Below are positions 1 to 8,435 of a DNA stretch of 64,000 nt, one piece after another. Source of the DNA: Terribium retamae (GTDB lineage Bacteria; Pseudomonadota; Alphaproteobacteria; Rhizobiales; Rhizobiaceae); NCBI RefSeq assembly GCF_022347545.1, contig NZ_JAKREW010000023.1:1-64000 (forward strand), given 5' to 3'. Every line of letters begins with the position of its first letter. Positions within the stretch are counted from its first letter, which is position 1. Below the pieces are notes generated by a model. It was not told the DNA's origin and searched no databases. It saw nothing but the letters and a program-made list of their open reading frames with translations. Position numbers and translations under genes: made by a program.

Positions 1-223
1 GCGGGCGGTCTGGTGCCCCGGGCCGCCTTAGAGCCCTTGCTGGGGGCCCCGCACCACCCCCCCGAAACTCCTGCCCAGCTCGGCACCAGCCCCGCGGTGG
101 AGCTCAGCGCCCGGGTCGCGCCGGGGCCGCTTGCATCTTGGCACAGCCGAGCCTATGTCCGGTGCTCGGTGATAGGCGCTGCCCGAAGCGGGCGCTCCCG
201 CGTCATCTGGCGGAGAAATTTCC
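1..223. other. Leader region upstream of secY
   Basis: Very GC-rich, C-run-rich sequence before secY. No frame gives a convincing end of rplO (L15), the usual upstream neighbour, so its 3' end probably lies outside the window. Short inverted repeats are visible: GGCGG (4-8) with CCGCC (23-27), and GCCCG (181-185) with CGGGC (189-193) around AAG. The GGAGA at 211-215 is a plausible ribosome binding site for secY. Confidence 0.5.
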
Positions 224-1564
224 ATGGCTTCGGCTGCAGAACAATTAGCCTCTAATCTCAATTTCGCGGCTTTCGCCAAGGCCGAGGATCTCAAGAAGCG
301 CATCTGGTTCACGATCGGCGCTCTCCTCGTTTACCGCCTTGGCACTTACATTCCGCTTCCTGGTATCGAACCAGGCGCATTCGCTCAGGCTTTCCAGTCG
401 CAATCCAAGGGCGTGCTCGGCATGTTCAACATGTTCGCCGGCGGTGCCGTCGAGCGTATGGCAATCTTTGCGCTGGGCATCATGCCTTACATTTCGGCCT
501 CCATCATCATGCAGTTGATGACCTCGGTCATCCCGTCGCTGGAAGCGCTGAAGAAAGAGGGCGAGCAGGGGCGCAAGGTTATCAACCAGTACACGCGCTA
601 CGGCACGGTGCTTCTTGGTATCGTGCAGGCCTATGGCATTTCGGTCGGACTTGAGAACGGCAACGGCATCGTAACCGATCCCGGCATGTTCTTCCGCATC
701 TCGACCGTCATCACGTTGGTCGGCGGCACCATGTTCCTGATGTGGCTGGGCGAGCAGATCACCGCGCGCGGCATTGGTAACGGTATTTCGCTGATCATCT
801 TCGCCGGTATCGTCGCAGGCTTGCCTCACGCCATTTCCGGCACGCTGGAACTCGGCCGCACCGGTGCGCTGTCGACGCCGCTGATTCTGGCAATCATTGT
901 TCTGGCCGTTGTCGTCATTGCATTGATTGTCTTCTTCGAGCGCGCTCAGCGCCGGCTCCTGATCCAATATCCGAAGCGTCAGGTCGGCAATCGCATGTTC
1001 CAGGGCGACACCTCGCACCTGCCGCTGAAGCTCAACACCGCGGGTGTCATCCCGCCGATCTTCGCTTCGTCGCTGCTGCTCCTGCCCGCGACCGTTGCAG
1101 GATTCTCGAACACGACCAACCTGCCGGCCTGGGTGAACACGGTTCTCGCTTCGTTGGGACATGGCCAGCCGCTCTACATGGCCTTTTATGCGGCCATGAT
1201 CGTGTTCTTCGCCTTCTTCTATACGGCGATCGTGTTCAATCCGAAGGATACGGCCGATCAGCTCAAGAAGCATTCGGGTTTCATTCCCGGCTACCGGCCG
1301 GGCGAGCGTACGGCCGATTACATCGATTACGTGCTTACCCGCATCACCGTGATCGGCGCGATTTACTTGGTCGTGATCTGCTTGATGCCGGAATTCCTGA
1401 TCTCGGCCACTGGCGTACCGTTCTACCTTGGTGGCACTTCGCTTCTGATCGTAGTCAGTGTAACGCTCGATACCGTTGCGCAGATTCAGGGTCACCTGAT
1501 CGCGCATCAGTACGAGGGGCTGATCAAGAAGTCGAAGCTGCGCGGAGGTAAGAGGGGTAAATGA
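224..1564 (+). CDS. secY: Preprotein translocase subunit SecY
   Basis: Channel-forming subunit of the Sec translocon in the inner membrane; with SecE and SecG it passes unfolded secretory proteins and inserts membrane proteins. The 446-residue product has the usual pattern of ten hydrophobic segments, the conserved YIPLPGI motif after the first helix, and a basic C-terminal tail (LRGGKRGK). Its length is normal for the family. The ATG at 224 follows GGAGA with short spacing. The stop overlaps the start of adk by four bases (ATGA), so the two genes are translationally coupled, as is usual at the end of the spc operon. Confidence 0.97.
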   Translation: MASAAEQLASNLNFAAFAKAEDLKKRIWFTIGALLVYRLGTYIPLPGIEPGAFAQAFQSQSKGVLGMFNMFAGGAVERMAIFALGIMPYISASIIMQLMTSVIPSLEALKKEGEQGRKVINQYTRYGTVLLGIVQAYGISVGLENGNGIVTDPGMFFRISTVITLVGGTMFLMWLGEQITARGIGNGISLIIFAGIVAGLPHAISGTLELGRTGALSTPLILAIIVLAVVVIALIVFFERAQRRLLIQYPKRQVGNRMFQGDTSHLPLKLNTAGVIPPIFASSLLLLPATVAGFSNTTNLPAWVNTVLASLGHGQPLYMAFYAAMIVFFAFFYTAIVFNPKDTADQLKKHSGFIPGYRPGERTADYIDYVLTRITVIGAIYLVVICLMPEFLISATGVPFYLGGTSLLIVVSVTLDTVAQIQGHLIAHQYEGLIKKSKLRGGKRGK

Positions 1565-2154
1565 GGTTGATATTGCTTGGCCCGCCTGGTGCGGGCAAGG
1601 GGACGCAGGCGCAGCGACTGGTTGAAAAACACGGCATTCCGCAACTCTCCACCGGGGACATGTTGCGTGCTGCGGTCAAGGCCGAAACACCGGTCGGTCT
1701 GAAGGCCAAGGCTGTCATGGATGCGGGCGAACTGGTATCGGACGCCATCGTCAACGCCATCGTCGCAGAACGTATCGACCAGGCTGATTGTGCCAGCGGG
1801 TTCATCCTCGATGGCTACCCGCGGACATTGGCCCAGGCCGACGCAGTCGAAGCGATGCTGGCTGAGCGCGAGCTCAAGTTGGATGCCGTCGTGGAACTTG
1901 TCGTCGACGACAAGATCCTGGTCGGCCGTATTGTCAAACGCGCTCAGGAAGCTGCGGCAGCAGGCCAGCCCGTGCGTAAGGACGACAACGCGGAAGTTTT
2001 CGAAGAGCGTCTGCGCGAATACTACAAAAAGACCGCCCCGCTGATCGGCTACTACCACGCCAAGGGTCTGCTCAAAGGTGTCGATGGCATGGCTGAAATT
2101 GATGCTGTGACGAAGCAGATTGAGACCGTTTTGGCCGCTGCTGTCCAAAATTGA
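1561..2154 (+). CDS. adk: Adenylate kinase (short form)
   Basis: Converts ATP plus AMP to two ADP in the cytoplasm and so sets adenylate energy charge. The 197-residue protein has the P-loop GPPGAGKGT at residues 7-15 and the nucleotide-binding FILDGYPRT at 81-89. The LID region after KILVGRIVKR is short and lacks the four zinc-binding cysteines, so this is the short alphaproteobacterial form. The gene overlaps secY by four bases. Its position between secY and rpsM is conserved in rhizobia. Confidence 0.97.
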   Translation: MRLILLGPPGAGKGTQAQRLVEKHGIPQLSTGDMLRAAVKAETPVGLKAKAVMDAGELVSDAIVNAIVAERIDQADCASGFILDGYPRTLAQADAVEAMLAERELKLDAVVELVVDDKILVGRIVKRAQEAAAAGQPVRKDDNAEVFEERLREYYKKTAPLIGYYHAKGLLKGVDGMAEIDAVTKQIETVLAAAVQN

Positions 2155-2344
2155 ACAATTAGGCTTGACTAAGACAGGCCGCTGGAGTATGGCGGCCCGT
2201 CTCCCTATCAGGCATAAGCTTTGCTTGTCCGCGAGGACAAGGCAGCCGCTTTGAAACAGGAACTCCCGCAAGGGCCGGCCTCCACCGGACGCGGGATCAC
2301 GCAAAAGCGCCGGTTCGTCCGGCCCAAATGGAGAAAGAGAAGTC
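2155..2344 (+). promoter_or_regulatory. Promoter and structured leader of rpsM
   Basis: A 190-base gap inside an otherwise tight operon. It holds a plausible sigma70-type promoter: TTGACT at 2165-2170, a 17-base spacer, then TATGGC at 2188-2193. Downstream is a perfect hairpin, CTTGTCC (2224-2230), loop GCGA, GGACAAG (2235-2241), and further CCGG-rich pairing up to the GGAGAAAGAGA ribosome binding site. Separate transcription of the rpsM-rplQ segment is inferred. No known ribosomal-protein leader motif was recognised. Confidence 0.45.
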
Positions 2345-2713
2345 ATGGCTCGTATAGCCGGCGTTAACATTCCGACCAACAAGCGCGTTGTTATCGCGCT
2401 TCAGTACATTCACGGCATCGGCAAGAAGTTCGCCCAGGAAATCGTCGACAAGGTCGGCATCCCGGCCGAGCGCCGCGTCAACCAGCTGACCGACGCCGAA
2501 GTGCTGCAGATTCGCGAGACGATCGACCGTGACTATCAGGTCGAGGGCGACCTGCGTCGCGAAGTCTCGATGAACATCAAGCGTCTGATGGATCTTGGCT
2601 GCTACCGCGGCCTGCGTCACCGTCGTTCGCTGCCGGTGCGCGGTCAGCGTACCCACACCAACGCCCGCACCCGCAAGGGTCCGGCGAAGGCGATCGCTGG
2701 CAAGAAGAAGTAA
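2345..2713 (+). CDS. rpsM: 30S ribosomal protein S13
   Basis: Component of the small-subunit head that contacts the large subunit and P-site tRNA. The 122-residue protein starts with the family signature MARIAGVNIP, has the helix-two-turn-helix region around HGIG (residues 23-26), and ends in the basic tail typical of S13 (RGQRTHTNARTRKGPAKA followed by lysines). GGAGAAAGAGA lies just upstream of the ATG. It heads the alpha-operon segment rpsM-rpsK-rpoA-rplQ; as in other alphaproteobacteria rpsD is not between rpsK and rpoA. Confidence 0.98.
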   Translation: MARIAGVNIPTNKRVVIALQYIHGIGKKFAQEIVDKVGIPAERRVNQLTDAEVLQIRETIDRDYQVEGDLRREVSMNIKRLMDLGCYRGLRHRRSLPVRGQRTHTNARTRKGPAKAIAGKKK

Positions 2714-2715
2714 TT

Positions 2716-2783
2716 GAGCGAATAGCGAATAGTGAGTGGCGAATAGGGAAACCTACTCGCTATTCGCTATCTACTACTCGCTC
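2716..2783. repeat. Imperfect inverted repeat built from GCGAATAG units
   Basis: Three direct copies of GCGAATAG (2718-2725, 2725-2732, 2739-2746) face inverted copies in the second half (CTATTCGC at 2760-2767, then TACTCGCT ending near 2782). The whole can fold into a long imperfect hairpin between rpsM and rpsK. No T-run follows, so it does not look like a simple terminator. It is AT-richer than its surroundings and resembles a dispersed intergenic repeat; the family is not identified. Confidence 0.7.
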
Positions 2784-2835
2784 CGGTGTAGCCGCTGGCA
2801 TTACGGCGGTGTAGAGATCAACTGAAAGGACTACC

Positions 2836-3225
2836 ATGGCCAAGGAAGCCGCACGCGTCCGTCGCCGCGAACGCAAGAACATTTCGTCGGGTGTCGCTCA
2901 CGTCAACTCGACCTTCAACAACACCATGATCACCATTTCCGACGCACAGGGCAACGCGATTGCCTGGTCGTCGGCTGGCGCCCAGGGCTTCAAGGGTTCG
3001 CGTAAATCGACCCCGTTCGCTGCCCAGATGGCAGCCGAAGACGTCGCCAAGAAGGCACAGGAACACGGCATGCGTATGCTCGAGGTCGAGGTTTGCGGTC
3101 CGGGTTCGGGTCGTGAATCGGCACTTCGCGCGTTGCAGGCTGCCGGCTTCACCATCACCTCGATCCGTGATGTGACGCCGATCCCTCACAATGGCTGCCG
3201 CCCGCGCAAGAAGCGTCGCGTCTAA
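2836..3225 (+). CDS. rpsK: 30S ribosomal protein S11
   Basis: Platform protein of the small subunit near the mRNA exit and the S7-S11 region. The 129-residue product has the S11 pattern: basic N-terminus (MAKEAARVRRRERKN), the HVNSTFNNT motif, SSAGAQGFKGSRKSTP in the middle, and the C-terminal IPHNGCRPRKKRRV. The ATG follows GAAAGGA at 2823-2829. It is separated from rpsM by the GCGAATAG repeat. Confidence 0.98.
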   Translation: MAKEAARVRRRERKNISSGVAHVNSTFNNTMITISDAQGNAIAWSSAGAQGFKGSRKSTPFAAQMAAEDVAKKAQEHGMRMLEVEVCGPGSGRESALRALQAAGFTITSIRDVTPIPHNGCRPRKKRRV

Positions 3226-3325
3226 CAGCTTTTCGAATGCCGCCGGGAACGCCTTGTGCGTTCCCGAATGGTTTCCAGGTCGCCCGCCACGATTGGATGG
3301 TGGTGGGGAAACGGAAGGACAGAAA

Positions 3326-4336
3326 ATGATCCAGAAGAACTGGCAGGAATTGATCAAGCCCAACAAGATCGACTTTTCGTCGAAGGGCAAGACGCTGACG
3401 ACGCTGGTCGCCGAACCGCTTGAGCGCGGCTTTGGCCTCACGCTGGGCAACGCGCTGCGTCGCGTGCTCTTGTCGTCGTTGCGTGGTGCGGCGGTAACCG
3501 CTGTGCAGATCGACGGCGTGCTGCATGAATTCTCGTCCATCGCAGGCGTGCGTGAGGACGTGACCGACATCGTGCTCAACATCAAGGAAATCGCCATCAA
3601 GATGGAAGGCGATGGCCCTAAGCGCATGGTCGTGCGCAAGCAGGGTCCGGGCGCCGTCACCGCCGGCGACATCCAGACCGTAGGCGATGTCGAGATCCTG
3701 AACCCGGATCACGTCATTTGCACCCTCGACGAGGGTGCGGAAATCCGCATGGAGTTCACCGTCGACACCGGCAAGGGCTATGTGCCTGCCGAGCGTAACC
3801 GTGCCGAAGATGCGCCGATCGGCCTCATTCCGGTCGACTCGCTTTATTCGCCGGTCAAGAAGGTCTCCTACAAGGTTGAGAACACCCGCCACGGCGAAGA
3901 ACTCGACAAGGACAAGCTGACCATGACCCTGGAGACCGATGGTTCGGTCACTGGTGAAGATGCGGTGGCCTTCGCAGCCCGCATCCTGCAGGACCAGCTT
4001 TCGCTGTTCGTCAACTTCGACGAGCCGCAAAAGGAAGTCGCGGCCGAGGCCGTTACCGAACTTGCTTTCAACCCGTCGTTGCTCAAGAAGGTCGACGAGC
4101 TGGAGCTTTCGGTGCGTTCGGCCAACTGCCTGAAGAACGACAACATCGTCTATATCGGCGACCTGATCCAGAAGACGGAAGCAGAGATGCTGCGCACTCC
4201 GAACTTCGGCCGCAAGTCGCTGAACGAGATCAAGGAAGTTCTGGCTGCAATGGGCCTGCATCTCGGCATGGAAGTGCCGGACTGGCCGCCGGAAAACATC
4301 GAAGATCTCGCCAAGCGTTACGAAGACCAATATTGA
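3326..4336 (+). CDS. rpoA: DNA-directed RNA polymerase alpha subunit
   Basis: Scaffold subunit of RNA polymerase; its N-terminal domain dimerises and binds beta and beta', and its C-terminal domain contacts UP elements and activators. The 336-residue length is normal for rhizobia. The start chosen is the ATG at 3326 (MIQKNWQELI), preceded by GGAAGGACAG; the open frame extends upstream to 3191 but that extension overlaps rpsK and is not RpoA-like. The N-terminal domain covers about residues 1-235. The C-terminal domain is marked by RSANCLKND near residue 265 and NFGRKSLNEIK after it. Confidence 0.98.
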   Translation: MIQKNWQELIKPNKIDFSSKGKTLTTLVAEPLERGFGLTLGNALRRVLLSSLRGAAVTAVQIDGVLHEFSSIAGVREDVTDIVLNIKEIAIKMEGDGPKRMVVRKQGPGAVTAGDIQTVGDVEILNPDHVICTLDEGAEIRMEFTVDTGKGYVPAERNRAEDAPIGLIPVDSLYSPVKKVSYKVENTRHGEELDKDKLTMTLETDGSVTGEDAVAFAARILQDQLSLFVNFDEPQKEVAAEAVTELAFNPSLLKKVDELELSVRSANCLKNDNIVYIGDLIQKTEAEMLRTPNFGRKSLNEIKEVLAAMGLHLGMEVPDWPPENIEDLAKRYEDQY

Positions 4337-4439
4337 GCATGAATTCCAAGGATCGGCGGCGTGAGCCGCTCGATCCGACGGTCATGCGGAAAACCATCAG
4401 AGGCCGTGGCCTCTTGAACAACTGAAGAAGGAAAGAGCC

Positions 4440-4865
4440 ATGCGCCACGGTTTCAAAGGCCGTCGCTTCGCCCGCAGCGTAAGCCACCGCAAGTCGATGT
4501 TCGCCAACCTCGCCGTGTCTCTGATCGAGCACGAGCAGATCGTCACCACCCTGCCGAAGGCGAAGGACCTGCGTCCGATCGTCGAGAAGCTCGTCACGCT
4601 CGGCAAGCGCGGCGACCTGCATGCCCGTCGTCAGGTCATCGCCCAGATCGGCAATGAGCCGGTCGTGAAGCGCCTGTTCGACACCATCGCGCCGCGTTAT
4701 GCGCAGCGCAACGGCGGCTATCTGCGCATCATGAAGGCGGGCTTCCGCAAGGGCGACAATGCCGCCATGGCGGTGATCGAGTTCGTTGATCGCGATACCT
4801 CGGCCAAGGGCGCTGGCGATCGTGCTCGCGTCGAGGCCGAAGCGGGCGAAACCGAAGCCGCCTAA
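4440..4865 (+). CDS. rplQ: 50S ribosomal protein L17
   Basis: Large-subunit protein next to the peptide exit tunnel. The 141-residue protein has the L17 signature RHGFKGRRFARSVSHRKSMF at its N-terminus and the VTLGKRGDLHARRQ segment. A short acidic extension (EAEAGETEAA) at the C-terminus is common in alphaproteobacteria. GAAGGAAAGAG precedes the ATG. It is the last gene of the ribosomal cluster and is followed by a strong terminator. Confidence 0.98.
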   Translation: MRHGFKGRRFARSVSHRKSMFANLAVSLIEHEQIVTTLPKAKDLRPIVEKLVTLGKRGDLHARRQVIAQIGNEPVVKRLFDTIAPRYAQRNGGYLRIMKAGFRKGDNAAMAVIEFVDRDTSAKGAGDRARVEAEAGETEAA

Positions 4866-4892
4866 GCCCTTCGCACTTTTTTGAAAGACATT

Positions 4893-4916
4893 AAGGGACC
4901 CCGAGGGTCCCTTTTT
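4893..4916 (+). terminator. Rho-independent terminator after rplQ
   Basis: Perfect nine-base stem AAGGGACCC / GGGTCCCTT with loop CGA (4902-4904), followed by a run of T. It closes the ribosomal-protein operon about 28 bases after the rplQ stop. Confidence 0.92.
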
Positions 4917-4964
4917 GCTGTGTGACCACCACATGTGCTGCGGCTGATGGAAAGGTCGCAGAAA

Positions 4965-5648
4965 ATGCTCCCGAAAATGCTTCGAGTGTTCATGTTCCTG
5001 ATTGGCTTGGTCACCAGCGGCAACATTGCCGCCGAGGCCAAGGAGGCGCCTCTCATGCTGATTGAAGCTGTCGCCGCAGGCGATATCCCAGCAATCAAGG
5101 CCGCGATCGTGCGCGGCGCAGAACTGGAACAGCGCGACGATAAGGGCCGCACCGCGTTGCTCCTCGCCACGCATGCTGACAACCTCGAAGCAGCAAAGTT
5201 GTTGATCGCGGCAGGTGCCGACGTCAACGCCAAGGACGACATCCAGGACACTCCGTTCCTCTACGCAGGCGCGGAAGGCCGCAACGAAATCCTCAAAGCA
5301 ATCCTGGCGAGCGGAAAGGCCAATCTCAAGGACACCAATCGCTTCGGTGGTACAGCTTTGATTCCGGCGGCCGACCACGGTTTTCCTGAGACGGTGGCCA
5401 TTCTGCTCGAAACCGACATCGACATCGACCATGTCAACGATCTCGGCTGGACAGCCTTGATGGAAGCGGTGATCCTCGGAGATGGCGGAGCCGTGCAGCA
5501 GAAGATCGTGGGTTTGCTGGTCGACGCCGGTGCCAGGGATATTCCGGACAATGATGGTCTCAGCGCGCTTCAGCATGCGCGCCAACGGGGCTATGACGAG
5601 ATTGCCCAGCGCATTGCCGAGGGCGTCGCTGATCCACGGCCTGGATAG
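4965..5648 (+). CDS. Secreted ankyrin-repeat protein
   Basis: About 227 residues: an N-terminal hydrophobic signal (MLRVFMFLIGLVTSG, cleavage probably near IAAEA) followed by ankyrin repeats starting around residue 30. Recognisable repeat cores are DDKGRTALLLATH, KDDIQDTPFLYAGAEG, DTNRFGGTALIPAADHG and VNDLGWTALMEAV. Ankyrin arrays mediate protein-protein contacts; here the location would be periplasmic. The partner is unknown. The start at 4965 was chosen because GGAAAGG lies about nine bases upstream; a GTG at 4935 would give a longer form. It stands alone after the rplQ terminator and probably has its own promoter. Confidence 0.8.
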   Translation: MLPKMLRVFMFLIGLVTSGNIAAEAKEAPLMLIEAVAAGDIPAIKAAIVRGAELEQRDDKGRTALLLATHADNLEAAKLLIAAGADVNAKDDIQDTPFLYAGAEGRNEILKAILASGKANLKDTNRFGGTALIPAADHGFPETVAILLETDIDIDHVNDLGWTALMEAVILGDGGAVQQKIVGLLVDAGARDIPDNDGLSALQHARQRGYDEIAQRIAEGVADPRPG

Positions 5649-5867
5649 TCGATGGTGACTGTTTTCCTCATGGAAACCGCCGGCTTTGATCTGCCCTCAA
5701 GCGGCTGTAGGTAGATGCAAATCCGATAAAAGACGTGGTTCCAGAGCATCTGGCGCCGTGAAGAAAATGGATGAGGCCGATGACGTTGGAATCCGCTTCC
5801 GCGCTTCCTACTTTGTCGGAAACCCTCTAGCCTCGCGCGCAATCAGAATCGTTAGCCAAGGCCCGCC
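5649..5867. other. Intergenic region upstream of nrdR
   Basis: About 220 bases without a credible gene. A short perfect inverted repeat CCAGA-GCA-TCTGG sits near 5741-5753. In many Rhizobiales glyA lies upstream of nrdR; no trace of it is seen here. Confidence 0.5.
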
Positions 5868-6332
5868 ATGCGCTGCCCCTATTGCCAGTCCGAAGACACA
5901 CAGGTGAAGGACTCGCGTCCCGCCGAGGATGGCGCCGCCATCCGTCGGCGGCGCGTCTGCCCCGATTGCGGCGGTCGTTTCACCACATTCGAGCGGGTGC
6001 AGTTGCGCGATCTCGTCGTCGTCAAGAAGTCCGGCCGTAAAGTGCCGTTCGACCGCGACAAGCTCGCACGCTCGGTTGAGACGGCAGTACGCAAGCGCAA
6101 TGTCGATCCCGAGCGCATAGAACGCGCTGTCTCCGGCATCGTGCGCCAGTTGGAAAGTTCGGGTGAGACTGAAATCCCCTCTGCGGAAGTCGGCCGCCTG
6201 GTAATGGACGCGCTGAAGTCGCTGGATGATGTCGCTTATGTCCGATTTGCCTCGGTCTATCGCAACTTCCGCGAAGCCAAGGATTTCCACGACGTGCTTG
6301 GCGAACTGAAAGGCGACGAGGACGCCGGGTAG
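5868..6332 (+). CDS. nrdR: Transcriptional repressor NrdR
   Basis: Represses ribonucleotide reductase genes by binding NrdR boxes when dATP/ATP occupy its ATP-cone. The 154-residue protein has the N-terminal zinc ribbon with cysteines 3, 6, 31 and 34 (MRCPYC...CPDCGGRF), followed by an ATP-cone domain at about residues 49-139. Length is typical. It is four bases ahead of ribD, the usual nrdR-rib-nusB arrangement of alphaproteobacteria. Confidence 0.97.
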   Translation: MRCPYCQSEDTQVKDSRPAEDGAAIRRRRVCPDCGGRFTTFERVQLRDLVVVKKSGRKVPFDRDKLARSVETAVRKRNVDPERIERAVSGIVRQLESSGETEIPSAEVGRLVMDALKSLDDVAYVRFASVYRNFREAKDFHDVLGELKGDEDAG

Positions 6333-6336
6333 ACAC

Positions 6337-7464
6337 GTGGTATCGAACAGCAGTCGCGAACAGCAGGCCCTTGATCGTCGTTTCATGGCGGCGGCGATAA
6401 GGTTGTCGCGGCGCAATCTCGGTCGCACAGCCACCAACCCGTCCGTCGGCACCATCATCGTGCGCGATGACGGTTCAGGTCCGATGATCGTCGGCACGGG
6501 CGTGACCGCGGTCGGCGGGCGCCCGCATGCCGAAACCGAAGCATTGGCCGAAGCGGGTCCGTTGGCAAGGGGGGCTACGGCTTATGTAACGCTTGAGCCT
6601 TGCGCCCATCACGGCCGTACACCGCCTTGCGCCAACGCGCTGGTTTCCGCGGGGATCCAACGGGTCGTAGGCGCCGCCAGCGATCCCGATCCGCGCGTGT
6701 CGGGCAAGGGTTATGCGATCCTGCGCGCAGCGGGCGTCGAGGTGGTCGAGCGCGTGCTCGCAAAAGGGGCTGCCGAGCAGATGGCCGGCTATCTGATACG
6801 CTCTCTCAGGAAGCGGCCCGAAGTAATTCTGAAACTTGCGCTTTCAGCCGACGGAATGATCGGTCGCAAGGGCGCCGGCCAGGTTTCTATCACCGGCGAC
6901 GCGGCGCGGCGCGAAGTCCACTTGATCCGCGCTGAAGCGGATGCGGTGCTGATCGGCATCGGCACCGCCTTGGAAGACGACCCTGCGCTGACTGTTCGGC
7001 TGCCGGGGCTGGAAGGACGTTCGCCCGCACGCATCGTGCTCGATCGCCATATCCGGCTTCCAGAGACCGCCAAGCTGGTAAGCGAGGCCGACCGCATACC
7101 GCTGTATATCGCTGCCTGTGCCGATGCAGATCAACAGCGCAGGGCCGCGCTGGAACGGCGCGGCGTGCGTTTCATCGGCACTGAAACGGTCGATGGCCGC
7201 ATAGCCTTGCCGGAGATGATGGAGGATCTGGCCGCGCTCGGAATGGCTAGCGTGTTGGTCGAGGGCGGCGCGGAGGTCGCGAGGGCTTTTCTCGAAGAAG
7301 GATTGGTCGACCGCATCATCCTATTCACCGGACCGGAAGCGATCGGCGAGGGCGGGATCATGTCGCCCATCGATGCGGACAGCGTCCCGCCAGGCTTCCG
7401 CAAGTTGCGTGAAACCCGCTTCGGCGAAGACCGCGCTGTCGAATGGATAAGGGATTTAGTCTGA
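6337..7464 (+). CDS. ribD: Bifunctional riboflavin deaminase/reductase RibD
   Basis: Catalyses the second and third steps of riboflavin synthesis: deamination of the diaminopyrimidine product of GTP cyclohydrolase II and NADPH-dependent reduction of its ribosyl side chain. The N-terminal deaminase domain shows the zinc ligands of the CDA fold, PHAE (His64, Glu66) and Cys89/Cys98 (PCAHHGRTPPC). The C-terminal reductase domain contains the EGGAEVARAFLEE segment. The GTG at 6337 is taken as start; an ATG at 6385 would remove 16 residues and cannot be excluded. The stop overlaps the ribE start (TGATG). Confidence 0.94.
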   Translation: MVSNSSREQQALDRRFMAAAIRLSRRNLGRTATNPSVGTIIVRDDGSGPMIVGTGVTAVGGRPHAETEALAEAGPLARGATAYVTLEPCAHHGRTPPCANALVSAGIQRVVGAASDPDPRVSGKGYAILRAAGVEVVERVLAKGAAEQMAGYLIRSLRKRPEVILKLALSADGMIGRKGAGQVSITGDAARREVHLIRAEADAVLIGIGTALEDDPALTVRLPGLEGRSPARIVLDRHIRLPETAKLVSEADRIPLYIAACADADQQRRAALERRGVRFIGTETVDGRIALPEMMEDLAALGMASVLVEGGAEVARAFLEEGLVDRIILFTGPEAIGEGGIMSPIDADSVPPGFRKLRETRFGEDRAVEWIRDLV

Positions 7465-8081
7465 TGTTCACTGGCATCGTTACCGATATCGGCACCGTCG
7501 CTGCCGTGAGTCCGCGCAAGGAAGGCGTCGGCCTGCGCATCGACACCGGCTATGACCCGGCGACCATCGACATTGGGGCGTCGATCTCCTGTGGGGGTGT
7601 CTGTCTCACCGTGACAGCATTGCCGGAGCAGGGTTCCAATGCGCGCTGGTTCGAAGTCGAGGCCTGGGAAGAGGCGTTGAGGCTTACGACAGCGGCAGAC
7701 TGGAAGGCCGGCACCCGGATCAATCTGGAGCGGGCGCTGAAAATCGGTGATGAATTGGGTGGACACATCGTTTCGGGCCATGTCGACGGCACCGCATTGA
7801 TCGTGGCACGCGAAGATGAGGGGGACGCCGTCCGCTTCACCCTCGAGGCTCCGCGTGAGCTGGCGAAATTTATCGCACCGAAGGGTTCTGTTGCGTTGGA
7901 CGGCACCTCGCTCACCGTCAACAAGGTGGAAGGCACGCATTTCGATGTGCTTTTGATCCACCACTCGCTGCAGGTCACCACCTGGGCTGACCGTCAGGTC
8001 GGTGATCGCATCAATATCGAGATCGACACCATGGCGCGCTATGCGGCGCGGTTGGCAGAAGCGGCGAAAGAGGGGCTCTGA
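7464..8081 (+). CDS. ribE: Riboflavin synthase, alpha chain
   Basis: Dismutates two molecules of 6,7-dimethyl-8-ribityllumazine to riboflavin and the diaminopyrimidine. The 205-residue protein has the duplicated lumazine-binding barrel: the first begins with MFTGIV and contains CGGVCLTV, the second contains HIVSGHVDG and LDGTSLTVN. It overlaps the ribD stop by one base, so the two are co-translated. In some nomenclatures this gene is ribC. Confidence 0.96.
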   Translation: MFTGIVTDIGTVAAVSPRKEGVGLRIDTGYDPATIDIGASISCGGVCLTVTALPEQGSNARWFEVEAWEEALRLTTAADWKAGTRINLERALKIGDELGGHIVSGHVDGTALIVAREDEGDAVRFTLEAPRELAKFIAPKGSVALDGTSLTVNKVEGTHFDVLLIHHSLQVTTWADRQVGDRINIEIDTMARYAARLAEAAKEGL

Positions 8082-8101
8082 AGTCACCCTTGGGAGGTGC
8101 G

Positions 8102-8401
8102 GTGCTCGAATTTCAATTTGAGGCGACGGTGATCCATTGGCGAGGGCCTTCGCCGTTTTTCTTTGCGCCGGTACCCACGCGCTGCAGCGACGAGATAAGA
8201 CAGCTCTCAACGTTTGTCACTTATGGCTGGGGGATGATACCGGTCGAGACCACGATCGACGTTCTCACGTTTTCAACGTCGCTGTTTCCGAAGGACGGCG
8301 TCTATCTTCTGCCGCTTAAGGCCAAGGTGCGGCAAAAGCTCAACGTGACCGCAGGCGATACGATTTCCATCGATATGAGAGTTCAACCGGCACAGCGCTG
8401 A
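8102..8401 (+). CDS. DUF1905 domain protein
   Basis: Small protein of about 99 residues matching the DUF1905 pattern: an N-terminal strand LEFQFEATVIHW, a central FVTYGWGMIPVE segment and a C-terminal SLFPKDGVYLLPLKAKVRQ followed by GDTISIDM. The function of the family is unknown. The GTG at 8102 is preferred because GGGAGG lies just upstream; TTG at 8090 would be an alternative. It follows ribE by 20 bases and interrupts the riboflavin cluster. Confidence 0.8.
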   Translation: MLEFQFEATVIHWRGPSPFFFAPVPTRCSDEIRQLSTFVTYGWGMIPVETTIDVLTFSTSLFPKDGVYLLPLKAKVRQKLNVTAGDTISIDMRVQPAQR

Positions 8402-8435
8402 CCCGCACGGCCATCACATCGCCGCGCGGCCAGCC

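Noticed and set aside
1..223. 3' end of rplO
   Set aside because: No reading frame in this stretch matches L15; treated as intergenic.
245..1507. 420-codon open frame on the minus strand opposite secY
   Set aside because: Antisense shadow: composition is rich in Arg, His, Asp and Gln as expected from reversing GC-rich codons, with no family signature; secY is unmistakable.
5649..5867. Remnant of glyA upstream of nrdR
   Set aside because: No SHMT-like sequence found in any frame.
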